Below, in pieces: positions 24,035 through 33,348 of a stretch of DNA of 64,000 nt. The DNA is from Margaritifera margaritifera. Taxonomy: Eukaryota > Mollusca > Bivalvia > Unionida > Margaritiferidae. The notes under the pieces are model-generated. The model did no database searches and was not told the origin of the DNA. It was given only the letters and a program-made list of their open reading frames with translations. A program made the position numbers and the translations under genes. Each line of letters begins with the position of its first letter. Within the stretch, counting starts at the first letter, position 1. Location of the stretch: assembly GCA_029931535.1 (NCBI GenBank), contig JAQPZY010001011.1, positions 1 to 64,000 of the forward strand, written 5' to 3'.

Positions 24035-25146
24035 CTAATAGTCTAGAATCACTTCTCTCAAACTATTGATTTCTAGAGTATTATCAAATTCTGCATACAA
24101 GACCACGTTCACCTTCTCGGTTAGAGCTTCTGCAAACTGAAGTTCCACACGAAGTTGGCCTGATTTTATAGGGTGGAAATGTCCTTCGTCGCTGCCTTGA
24201 TCAGGAGTGAAATCAAATCCCCACAACGCATATCCTCCTGAATAATCCTCATACGAAATACCGTGGCTGCTGTTGGTGCCTAACTGTCCTGTGGCTTCAA
24301 ATAGGCTCAAGTAAGATCGCAAGTAATTTTTCTGGGCGTCGCCAAAGTTAGGTTCAAAAGGTCTGGTACACAACGTTTTGCCATCTCGACTGACTTCTAT
24401 CTTGGAGACGTTGTAGTGTTTAAACTCAAACGGATTCTTATCGTGGGCTCCGTTGAGGGCTGCATTACTGACGATGCCAATCAGCAAACGTTTGGGAAGA
24501 TGTCCTTGGAAAACGTGATCTTCGACTTTAGATCGGAGTCCAGGGGCAATGGTAAATGTTTTCACTTCCACTCGTCGCACAGGATACTTGGCGGTGGTTC
24601 TGCTCAACGTTTGACTGATGTCGTTGGCTACTTTAGGTAAGACTTCCACACGTCGCACGTAAAGTCTGGCTTCTTCGATGATGGTTTTCCACTCGTTAGC
24701 ATGAGCCATCAAATGGAAGACGGTACTACTGCGATTCAGTCTCAGACGTACATCCACTCCGTTCAACAAATACTTGTCTTGCAACCACATGTCAAAATGC
24801 AAACGATCCATCAGTTCTAAACTACGCCCTCTGATTTTCTTTCGACGGTCGTTAAATCCTACATTTTTCGGGTCTGCTTTTACTTCTGGAGCACTACCAT
24901 CAACCGCCGCCGCCTTTACCTCTACAGTTAAGTCTGTCATGTGAAACTTTTCCGCAGTGTCAGGTTTCCAGACCACGGAAGCATCCAGATGAGTATTCTT
25001 GGCTTCTTTTCCGTACGTCAAGAGATTTTCCAAGTAAGCACGGTAAGGGTAAGTATCCATACTGCTACTGACCAGTTTGTTATTCAAGTACAAATCTACT
25101 TCGCTGCACAAGGAATGCATGAAATTATTGACGGGAGCGACTCGGG
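24035..25146 (-). pseudogene. Major capsid protein, outer copy, C-terminal part (cut by insertion)
   Basis: Carries residues equivalent to about 85 to the end of the double-jelly-roll major capsid protein (from VAPVNNFMHSL to SLREVILDY). The reading frame is open from the target duplication at 25146 to the stop at 24035. The N-terminal part is 21 kb away at 46287-46536. Both halves end in the same 6-bp duplication and are in compatible frames, so the gene was apparently intact when the inner element landed in it. It cannot be expressed as one product now. Confidence 0.9.
25141..25146. repeat. Target-site duplication CTCGGG, left
   Basis: Identical to 46281-46286. Six-bp duplications are the norm for Polinton integrases. 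Confidence 0.95.
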
Positions 25147-25467
25147 AGTAGTAGGGGGTGGCGACTGAGGGTCGTGTGTGGGCGATATGGGGTCCTACGA
25201 GAAATTAACATTGCGGTGGCGATATGGGGTCCTACGAGAAATTAACATTGCGGGGGCAGTATGGGGTCCTACGAGAAATTAACATTGCGGGGGCAGTATG
25301 GGGTCCTACGAGAAATTAACATTGCGGGGGGTAGTATGGGGTCCTACGAGAAATTAACATGGCGGGGGAGGGGGTACTCTGCACTACATTACGAGGGTGG
25401 GGGAGGGAGGGGAATAGAATTAATCTTTCTTGAAAAAGGGTGGTCCTGATAAGGACCATTGGAGGAA
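25147..25467. repeat. Left TIR of inner Polinton with 37-bp tandem repeats and stem-loop
   Basis: After a 40-bp unique start come five units of about 37 bp containing TGGGGTCCTACGAGAAATTA. A GGGGGAGGG tract, the histone-type purine box (minus strand) and the stem-loop of gene A follow. Near-identical in reverse complement to 45962-46280. Confidence 0.95.
25442..25457 (-). terminator. Histone-type 3' stem-loop after gene A (inner), inside the TIR
   Basis: Minus strand: CCAAT, GGTCCTTATCAGGACC, ACCCTTTTT, CAAGAAAGATTAATTC. Six-bp stem, loop TATC with U at positions 1 and 3; the CAAGAAAGA box matches the sea-urchin type histone spacer element. Confidence 0.85.
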
Positions 25468-25472
25468 TAATT

Positions 25473-26017
25473 TTATTTCCACCAACATTGAGTTAGGAAG
25501 CCTGGGAGGTGGAACTTGTTTTTCTTCTTCTTCTTCTCCTCCTCCTTCTTCTCAGGTATCCAGTCGGGATGATTCAATTGTCTGAACTTGTTCTGAATTT
25601 TCATCCAGTTCAAGTTCAGACGATTGAATTGTTTTTCTCTTTTCTCCTTCACCCACATTAACTTGATTTTGGCGACCTCCTGTTCCATAATTTTTTAATA
25701 ATGGTTTCTACTCGGAGCAGGGCCGCTTCTTGTCGAGTGAGGATGATACATTTTAAATGATCATCCAATTTATGGATGTAATCCAAAACTTCTTTAAGAA
25801 GTCCTACTCGACAAGGTGAAGAGGAGTTGTTACTCTTCTTAACTTCCTCCTCTTTCTTCACTTCTTGAATTAAATTCAAAATCAAGTTAATGTAGGTGAA
25901 GTGTTCTATTTCCCACTTCCAACTGACTGGATACCACCACATCATTTTTTCCCTATAATACTTAACTTCCACCATCCAGTCCCAGGCTTCCTGTAGATTA
26001 TCAATGATGTCAATCAT
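25473..26017 (-). CDS. Terminal gene A, inner copy (frameshift near 25680)
   Basis: First part 26017-25658 (MIDIIDNLQEAWDWMVE, SSSPCRVGLLKEVLDYIHKL) and second part 25688-25473 (EQEVAKIKLMW, FNRLNLNWMKIQNKFR, HPDWIP, Lys/Glu tract). They overlap in different frames at a run of six A's, where the outer homolog is continuous. It may be an indel, an assembly error or a slippage site. Helical, about 180 residues, no known domain. Shared promoter (26059-26100) and histone-type 3' end in the TIR. Function unknown. Confidence 0.65.
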
Positions 26018-26058
26018 TCTTCAGCAATAAAGTGTGAATGGCGCAACTGTGGAAGGCA

Positions 26059-26100
26059 CCGCTTTATATGCGAGAAGCGCGGACGTGATGGAAAACATCC
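26059..26100 (-). promoter_or_regulatory. Shared terminal-gene promoter, gene A inner
   Basis: Minus strand GGATGTTTTCCATCACGTCCGCGCTTCTCGCATATAAAGCGG; ATG of gene A about 45 nt downstream. Almost identical to the module of outer genes A and D. Confidence 0.75.
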
Positions 26101-26271
26101 CCCTTTTTTTCCTAAAAAAACACACACACCACACATAACATACATTGGGAGAAGGGGTTTTTTGTTTGAGGAGGGGTAGACTATCAGAAAAAAAAATAAT
26201 ATACAAACATATATAAACACACACTTATATAGGCAATATTGGAAAAATTAATCTTTTCTTGAAAAATGGGT

Positions 26272-26287
26272 GGTCCTAAAAAGGACC
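26272..26287 (-). terminator. Histone-type 3' stem-loop after the 26331 ORF
   Basis: Minus strand: CAAC, GGTCCTTTTTAGGACC, ACCCATTTTT, CAAGAAAAGATTAAT, then CCAATATTGCC. Six-bp stem, loop TTTT. Separated from the upstream stop codon by a (GTT)n tract. Confidence 0.8.
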
Positions 26288-26295
26288 GTTGTTTT

Positions 26296-26330
<35 letters not shown>
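26288..26330. repeat. (GTT)n microsatellite in a 3' UTR
   Basis: About twelve GTT units between the stop of the small ORF and the stem-loop. Confidence 0.9.
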
Positions 26331-26331
<1 letters not shown>

Positions 26332-26550
26332 TAACATGAGCATCTCCTAGAGGGTTTTCTTTTCCTTAAACTTCTTCTGACTTCGGGTCCATACAACAAA
26401 ACCCTCTTTAGACAGCCTTGTCTCTCCACATAAGTCTGTCTATGCCATGTAGCTGTGTCTGTAATTTTTGTGGTAGGCCATGAAGCTTTTACATACATGA
26501 GGAAACAGCATTCCTGAAACAATGTTGGAGGATTCCACACTAACCCACAT
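26331..26550 (-). CDS. Small basic ORF (possible terminal gene, frame uncertain)
   Basis: The minus strand has a TATA-like GGTATATATAC near 26610, the first ATG at 26550, and a basic C-terminal segment VRRSLRKRKPSRRCSC ending at 26331. It is followed by a (GTT)n tract and a histone-type stem-loop. The ATG at 26550 is not in the frame of the 69-residue open stretch (26540-26331), so either an indel has broken the gene or the start is elsewhere. The flanking signals are the best reason to consider it a gene. No homolog recognised. Confidence 0.35.
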
Positions 26551-26732
26551 GATTTTTTTAGTCTTTAGGAGTGGTCTTGGAGAAAACCGGTGAAGCTTTA
26601 TGAAACCAGCGGTTGTATATATACCTTACGATAGGATTGAAATCGAAATCAACTACCAATCCAAACGCGCGTTACAAGTCGGTCGGGTTTTCTTCCAATG
26701 GGAAGAGAGCGGAGGTGTGACGTCATCTCGGA

Positions 26733-26742
26733 TATAAAGGTA
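26733..26742 (+). promoter_or_regulatory. TATA box of gene E
   Basis: GGATATAAAGG about 50 nt before the ATG at 26787, divergent from the TATA-like element near 26610 on the other strand. Confidence 0.55.
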
Positions 26743-26786
26743 TCGTAGCGTTCGTAGGGGGTTTATTACTTTTTTCGACAGCCTTC

Positions 26787-26922
26787 ATGGAGACTGGAAA
26801 GACAAGTACTACATCAATGTATTGGAGTGATCCTGCAACGATAATGAACGCTGCGGCATTATTGAACTTCCGGCCGGAAGACTTTGATTTAGATTTACTA
26901 AATCAAGAGTTTGACAATACTG

Positions 26923-26963
<41 letters not shown>

Positions 26964-27479
26964 GTACCAATGGTGAATGAATTTAAAAAAAGACAAATGG
27001 AAGAGATGGAAAATTTTGTAAAAAAGCAACGAGAAGAGGAAGAAATGTTTCTTCTTCTTCAACAACAGCAGAAAGAAGAAGAAGAGAGAAGAAAACAAAG
27101 TGAAGAAGAAATCAGACAGCAGCAGCAGCAGCAGCAGCAGTTACAAGAGGAGGAGAAGAAGGAAACAGGAAAGGAAAGCATCAGTCTTCAAGAAAGAACT
27201 GTAAGTCTGTTAGAAGAGGTATTATATGAGTTAAAATGGATGACCAATGTCTATAAGTATTCTTTAACTCATCAACCACCTAAACGGAAAAGACCATCAC
27301 GGGCTAAACAACATTCTTCTAAACCTTCCAGTGCTAGTGAGATGCCACCACCACCACCCATGTCACCAATATCACCACCAGTGACTGTCACCATAATGAA
27401 AACACCATCAGTAGCAGCAGCATTAACAGGATATGGATTAGGCCGTGGTAAAGGACTACGGCATTTGAAGTTAATTTGA
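26787..27479 (+). CDS. Gene E: acidic/Gln-rich coiled-coil protein with basic tail (230 aa)
   Basis: METGKTSTTSMYWSDP start, a polyThr run encoded by (ACT)n (about residues 48-60), and a long charged coiled coil with poly-Glu and poly-Gln tracts (60-130). Then a basic segment PPKRKRPSRAKQH (about 164-176), a polyPro stretch, and a C-terminus GYGLGRGKGLRHLKLI reminiscent of a histone tail. KRKRP is a likely nuclear localisation signal. The 3' end has a histone-type stem-loop 34 nt after the stop, not a poly(A) signal. No domain is recognised and the function is unknown; nuclear regulatory or DNA-binding role inferred from composition. Confidence 0.65.
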
Positions 27480-27512
27480 AAGTTTTGTTTTTGGAAAAAA
27501 AAACAACCCAAC

Positions 27513-27528
27513 GGTTCTTCTAAGGACC
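27513..27528 (+). terminator. Histone-type 3' stem-loop after gene E
   Basis: CCCAAC, GGTTCTTCTAAGGACC, ACCAGATT, TGTAGAAAAAAAATC, then CAAATTGCC. Six-bp stem with one T-G pair and loop TCTA. The first and third loop bases are T, as SLBP requires in animals. Confidence 0.75.
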
Positions 27529-27737
27529 ACCAGATTTGTAGAAAAAAAATCAAATTGCCAAAAAAAATCAAGTTAAAACTTTAAAAAAATCCCACCATAG
27601 TAAAAAGTGTGAGTGCGTGCGTGCGTGTGTGCATTTCTACTCTAAAACAAAATAACACAAAACCACTTACTTTTTTTCTCTCCAGTCTGGTGTATTCATC
27701 CAATTTTTTTTTACAAAATAATTCAGCAATATAACAT

Positions 27738-27772
27738 ATAACACCAAAAAAAAAAAAAAAAAAAAAAAAAAC
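27738..27772. repeat. Poly(A) tract between convergent genes
   Basis: About 28 A residues; gene E ends on one side, the CCHC gene on the other. Confidence 0.9.
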
Positions 27773-27789
27773 ACACAAGAAAACAAAGT

Positions 27790-28323
27790 TCACTTTCTGT
27801 AATGCTTGTCCTTCTTCAATCGAAACACTGGAGTTTCCTTCTCACTGTCTCTCTTGTGTTTCTTCTTCATAGGAATCCTGAGCGTCACAGGAATCATGTC
27901 TTCCATTTTTTCTTCTTCTTCTTCATCGTTCTCACTGTCTTCCATTCTTCTTACTCTCTTCTTACTTTTCTTGATGATATGTTCTTCTTCTTCTTCTAGG
28001 TTTGTTGATTTTGAATCAACTTCCTCCCTCTCCTCTTCTTCTTCTTCTTCTTGTTCTTTCTTCTGAGGACATTCCGAAGACCAATGTCCTGGTCCTTTAC
28101 AATGATAACAGATATCTTTCCCTTTATCTCTCTTTTGCTGTTGACGTTTGGGGCAATCTGGAGCCCAATGTCCTTTCTCTTGACAGATGTAACAAGTATC
28201 TTCACTTTTATCTCTATTGACAGAGGAGGAGTAGTCCTTACTCTTACTGTTCGTAGTATACTTTCGAATCACTGTCTGTAAATCTCTCACCAAAAAAGCA
28301 ATCTGTCTTTTTGACCCTTCCAT
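27790..28323 (-). CDS. Zinc-knuckle (double CCHC) protein, 177 aa
   Basis: Two retroviral-type zinc knuckles, CYICQEKGHWAPDC (residues 44-57) and CYHCKGPGHWSSEC (72-85), each C-x2-C-x4-H-x4-C. They are followed by an acidic Glu tract (about 92-115) and a basic C-terminus (MKKKHKRDSEK, FRLKKDKHYRK). No Gag capsid domain is present. Such knuckles bind single-stranded nucleic acid, so a nucleocapsid- or RNA-handling role is inferred. Transcribed divergently from the polymerase from a shared promoter region (28385-28425). CCHC proteins are not among the standard Polinton genes I know of; capture from a retroelement or host CNBP-like gene is possible. Confidence 0.75.
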   Translation of the reverse strand: MEGSKRQIAFLVRDLQTVIRKYTTNSKSKDYSSSVNRDKSEDTCYICQEKGHWAPDCPKRQQQKRDKGKDICYHCKGPGHWSSECPQKKEQEEEEEEEREEVDSKSTNLEEEEEHIIKKSKKRVRRMEDSENDEEEEEKMEDMIPVTLRIPMKKKHKRDSEKETPVFRLKKDKHYRK

Positions 28324-28384
28324 CTTTTTTCAGCCGCAGTTTGAAAGTTCAATCACCAAAGACTGATTCTGAAGGTAAGAAGCT

Positions 28385-28425
28385 CTCTCTTTATATACTC
28401 TTCTGTCTCTATATAAAGGTACCTG
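28385..28425. promoter_or_regulatory. Divergent TATA promoters for CCHC gene and polymerase
   Basis: TATATAAAGAG (minus, near 28390) faces the CCHC gene and CTATATAAAGG (plus, near 28410) faces polymerase; the two ATGs are 141 nt apart. Confidence 0.7.
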
Positions 28426-28464
28426 GGTGAAAAAAACTCAATCAGTTTCAAATCAGAGTTCAAG

Positions 28465-31400
28465 ATGAAAAGATCACGCCCAAACCATGATAAACCAGAA
28501 CCAGAACGAGAACAAACCAAGAAGCCACGGCGACGAAGGTATTCCGTACCCCCTGAAACACCCTTAGAGGAACTACTGGCTCAAGTCCATGCCAGTGACT
28601 TTGAAGACGAGATGAGTGAACAACCTGAAACCAAAACTTCCAAATCACCACCACCCAAAACCAGAACCAAAACCACTACTACCAACACCAGAACCCCTGA
28701 CCAAGAAAGTCCTACTACCGCCGGCGTGGCTCCTGAAAATTACTATCGGATTCGAGAGACTCAAAAAATCACTTCTCGAAAATTTTGGACCACGGCGTAC
28801 ACTCAAACAGTACACTTTAAAGACTTCAAGTCCAAAGTACCTCCCGAGAAAGCGGCGGGGTTCATTAGCGATTTGTGGGAATCTGTCTTACAGAACTTGA
28901 AACGGCAATGTGGAGCCAAAGAAGAGGATCGCTTGAGACTAGCCATCCATCATGACCAATTGAAGAGTCCCGTTTGGATTGAATTTAGTACTCCGGCAGA
29001 ATTAACGCCAGACAAAGCCATGTCCAAAATAGAACATGTACAACAATCCAATGACAAATTTACCATCACCGATGGAAAGGCCACCCTTTACATGACACAT
29101 GTTTCTCCACCTCGAGGAAGTGGACAAAGAAGAAAACCGTTATTGGTGGACGATCTTCTTACTACCAAACGCAGTGTCGTCCAAATTAACAATACTGAAG
29201 ATTCAATGTGTTTAGCTCGAGCTATCGTGGTGGGTCGTACCTATGCTAACAAGAACGAGAGTAAAGAATGGAAAAAAGCCTTGAATAACATTCGAAAGTC
29301 TAACAAACCCCAACAACGAAAAGAGGCAGAACTCTTGTTGAAACAAGCAGGGATCCCTAAAGAGACCGTGTGTGGCATTTCTCAATTACAGCAACTTCAA
29401 GATGTTTTGGCTCCTCATTATACGTTAAAAGTTCACCCTCAAGAAGTGCGCGGAGCTCTTCTGTTTCGAGGCCCTGATTTTCCTGAGGGAAAATACATTC
29501 ATCTTTATCACCATCAAGAACATTTTGATACCATTACCAGTATTACTGGATTTTTGGGATACTCTTACTACTGTGAGAAATGTAACAAAGGGTGTAATAA
29601 TAGGGAGCGGCACATTGGTTGTGGAGCAAGATGTCGGGGTTGTTTAGCCGACCCACCATGCCTTCCTGAACCACAACAACATCACATTTATTGTGAAACC
29701 TGTCGACGCCGATTTGTCAGTCCTACTTGCTACCAACAGCATCGAAAGGCCCAAGGACACCAACAAAAATGTGCTTGTGAGTTATTACAATCGTGTTCTA
29801 CGTGTGGACAACTGATTCGTTCCAACAACTCCAAGAGACACGTTTGTGCTGGCAAGAAAAAATGTTCTATTTATCATCAGATCGTCGATTTTGATCATCG
29901 ATGTTTTATTCAAAAGTTTGACAAGACAGAGAAGAAAGAAATAAAGATGAAGAAAAACAAGAAACAAGTTGATTTCATCTTTTTTGATTTTGAATGCATG
30001 CAAGAAACAGGCACTCACATTCCCAATTTTTGTGTAGCACACCGGGCTTGTGATCAGTGCATTCAAGAATCGATTCATTTTCACTGTCCTCATTGTAGTC
30101 GTATTCCAGGAGGACGTGAAAAAATCTTTCGTGGAGTGAATACTTTGTCTGAGTTTGCTGAATGGGTTTTAGACCCTACCACCCACGACAGTTGGAGCGA
30201 AGAAGACATTCATCGTTACGGAGATTGTCATCGGTATGCTACCGTCATAGCTCACAATTTTTCAGGGTACTATGGACAGTTTTTACTTAATTATTATTTG
30301 AACCATGGAACCGAACGTCCTGAAGTCACCATGAACGGAAAAAAGCTCATCTACATGAAAGTAGGAGAAGTTCAATTCAAAGATTCGATGAGTTATTTGG
30401 CCATGCCTTTGATTCGCATGCCAAAAACGTTTGGCATGACAGAAATGGCTAAAGGTTACTTTCCTCACTTCTTTAACACGGAAGCTAATCAACAGGCCGT
30501 CCTACCTCATTTACCTGACCTTTGTGATTACGACCCCGACGGAATGCGACCCGAACAGCGAGAAGCTTTTCACACTTGGTACCGTGCTCACCAGAACGAT
30601 CCCTTTGACTTTCAAGAAGAGATGCTCAAATATTGTCGATCGGATGTAGATATTTTAAGACGTTGTTGTGGAAAATTTCGAGAGTTATTTCTTGATAGTG
30701 CGGAGGTCGATCCTTTGAAAGATGCAGCCACCTTACCTGTTCCTTAGTCTACAGACAAAATTTTATGTTTGTTTCACGGATGCCCTACTTGTTATCCTGA
30801 CCGAGACATGAAAAGCCCTTATTCAGATTCTATCATGGATCAGTTATACGAACAGACTTGTCAACGACGACTCCAGTTAGAAAGTCAAGGTTACGAAGTG
30901 GTAGAAATGTGGGAACACGAATACGATCGACGTTTGAAAACCGATCCTGAATTTAAGACCATCACTCAAAGTTACGAAGCAGCCGACATCGAACCTTTAG
31001 ATCCACGCCACAGTTTATTTGGAGGACGAACCAATGCCACTCGTTTACTGTACGACGTGAATGAATCCCAAGGAGAAGAAATCAAATACATTGACGTGTG
31101 TTCTTTGTATCCTTGGGTGTGTAAATATGCTCGTTTTCCTACTGGACACCCTGAAATTTTAACAGAACACATCGACGTGGAACACATTCGTCAATACGAA
31201 GGATTAATCAAATGTAAAGTTTTACCTCCCACAAACTTGTTTCATCCCATCTTACCTTGCCATTGTCAAGGAAAATTGATGTTTCCTTTATGTCGGACGT
31301 GTGCCGAAACGTGTAACCAAGATCATCCCTGTCGCCACACGGAGGAAGAACGGTCGATGATAGGAACGTGGGTCAGCGCCGAATTGTTTCGGGGATTGGA

Positions 31401-32421
31401 TCGTGGATACCATTTATTGAACGTGTATGAAATCTGGCACTTTCCAACTACAGACCAATACCAAAAGGACGACGCCACTAATCATCCAGGCATTTTTTCG
31501 GGGTACGTGAACCAATTTCTCAAACTGAAACAAGAAGCTAGTGGTTATCCTTCGTGGTGCCAAACTCCTGAAGACCAAGTCAGATTCAAAGATGAATACC
31601 GTGACATCGAAGGTATCACTTTAGAAGACGTAGAAAAAAATGAAGGAAAAAGATCATTTGCCAAAGTGATGTTGAATTGCTTGTGGGGAAAAATGGCTCA
31701 ACGAACGATCTTACCCAAAACGGAATACGTGGACGATCCTTATCGTTACTTTAAACTGGTGGACGACAAAAGTATTTTAGTCAAGCACGTTGAAATCGTC
31801 CGTGAGGATTTGATCATTGTCAATTTCGAAGATGAACCCAAGTTTGTTAAACCTGACAAGTTTAGTAACGTAGTCATTGCCGCCTACGTGACTGCTCATG
31901 CTCGTTTGAAATTGTATGACGAAGCGTTAGAAGTCTTGGGAGATCGTGTTCTGTATTTTGATACTGACAGTTGCATTTACATTCATCGCCCCGGTTACCC
32001 CCACCCTACTATTCAAGGAGATCGTTTAGGAGCCTGGACAGACGAGCACCCTCAAGATACCATCCTGAGTTTTGCTAGCGGTGGCCCTAAAAATTATGGG
32101 TACCGATACCGAGACCTTCAAGGTCAACTTCACACCTCCTGTAAAGTCAAAGGATTGACTCTGAACTATCGAACTAACCAAGTCGTGAACTTTGAGGTTT
32201 TAAAAAATGCTCTGCTGTCTGAACAAGTGAAAGATTTTCAAGTAGCCACGTTAGAACCTCACAAGATTGTTCGCCTACCAAATCATAAAATCGTGACTCG
32301 ACCTGTTCAAAAAGTGTATCGTATCGTGTACCAAAAAAGAGTGAGACTTCCAGATCACACCACTTTACCTTACGGACACGCCAATTTGGAGAAGTATAAA
32401 AAAAGGAAACCCTCCTCTTGA
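28465..32421 (+). pseudogene. Protein-primed family B DNA polymerase (pPolB), one in-frame TAG
   Basis: Open for about 1318 codons except for TAG at codon 761 (30745-30747). The N-terminal region has an OTU-like block (DSMCLARAIVV, about 250, and HFDTITSITGF), then Cys-rich zinc-binding repeats (about 370-490). Exonuclease: DFE at 508-510 (ExoI), AHNFSGYYGQF at 596-606 (ExoII) with Tyr603 where an Asp is expected, and YCRSDVDIL (ExoIII, D727). Polymerase: DVCSLYP (motif A, D877), KVMLNCLWGK (motif B, K1067), DTDS (motif C, D1166 and D1168). Replicates the element genome by protein priming. The stop falls between exonuclease and polymerase domains, so neither part alone is a full enzyme. Confidence 0.95.
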
Positions 32422-32442
32422 AAAAAAAAAAACAGAAAAAAG

Positions 32443-32817
32443 ATGACTTCAACATGGGTCTTGCCTGACTATGCTGATTGTACCAGTCGATTGAAGACGT
32501 TTAAAAAATGGCCTAAAGGGGATCGATTACCCACAGCCATCTCTTTAGCCAGAGCAGGATTTGTCTACTTTGAACAGGGAAGTTTAGTGAAATGTTTTAG
32601 TTGTGGTGCAAGCATTCGCATGAGTCCTAAAGATTCAGCTATCGTGGAACATACCAGATGGTCACCAAACTGTGCTTACCTTTCTTTGGCGTTTCCACCG
32701 ATCACATTACAATACTTTTCGGATGGTACAGTCGACAGGTATAAAAAAGGAACCCCTTCTAAGCCTAACCTTCATTCTGACTTTTCACGTGAACCGAGCA
32801 AGAAGAAAAAAAAATAG
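32443..32817 (+). CDS. BIR-domain (IAP-like) protein 1, 124 aa
   Basis: A single BIR domain: RLKTFKKWP, then LARAGFVYFEQGSLVKCFSCG and HTRWSPNC, with C51, C54, H70 and C77 as zinc ligands (C-x2-C-x15-H-x6-C). A basic tail PSKKKKK precedes the TAG stop. BIR proteins of the IAP class bind caspases or IAP antagonists; large insect and mollusc DNA viruses use them to block apoptosis (family knowledge). It follows polymerase by only 21 nt. The next frame starts TAGATG at once and is in the same phase, so the two BIR ORFs may once have been one two-BIR protein. Confidence 0.85.
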   Translation: MTSTWVLPDYADCTSRLKTFKKWPKGDRLPTAISLARAGFVYFEQGSLVKCFSCGASIRMSPKDSAIVEHTRWSPNCAYLSLAFPPITLQYFSDGTVDRYKKGTPSKPNLHSDFSREPSKKKKK

Positions 32818-33344
32818 ATGAGTATTTTTTCCAGTTTTGAGGAATTTGAGTGCGATGCGGAACCATGCAATGACGAGACCGATGCCCTAAGCGTTGGTAT
32901 CCCCAAATCACACGATCAGACGGATTCCGTACGTTGTGACATCGTCAATTCAGTCACTCACCGGCGATCCAACTCAAAAGATGCAGGACGCCCTTTATGT
33001 TTTACTTATCGTACACAAAACGGTACTCCCTGCAGACCTAATGGATTGATGATACCCTTGGCTGTGTCTTACTATTCCAAGTATGAAAATCGTCTCGAGT
33101 CGTTCCAAGACAAGTGGCCAAAATATTTAAATTGACCTAAACCCGAAGCTTTAGCCAGATCTGGATTTTTTACGTGGGAGTTGGAGATCAAGTGAAGTGT
33201 TTCAGTTGCGGTGTGAGACTTCGCTATTGGGAGCCTTACGACTTAGTTGACATCGAACATGCTCGATGGTCTCCGCATTGTCAGTTCTTACCTTTAGTGG
33301 CTCGAGAAGAATACGGATACGATGAACCAGATACCAAGAAGTAA
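32818..33344 (+). pseudogene. BIR-domain protein 2, broken by TGA and a frameshift
   Basis: ATG at 32818 begins a 105-residue frame whose end (NRLESFQDKWPKYLN) is the first third of a BIR domain. It is stopped by TGA at 33133-33135. The domain continues in the same frame (PKPEALARSGFF) and then, after a shift near 33167, in another frame with VKCFSCGVRLRYW and HARWSPHC to a stop at 33342-33344. So the zinc ligands survive but the gene is not translatable as one domain. Confidence 0.75.
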
Positions 33345-33348
33345 TACA

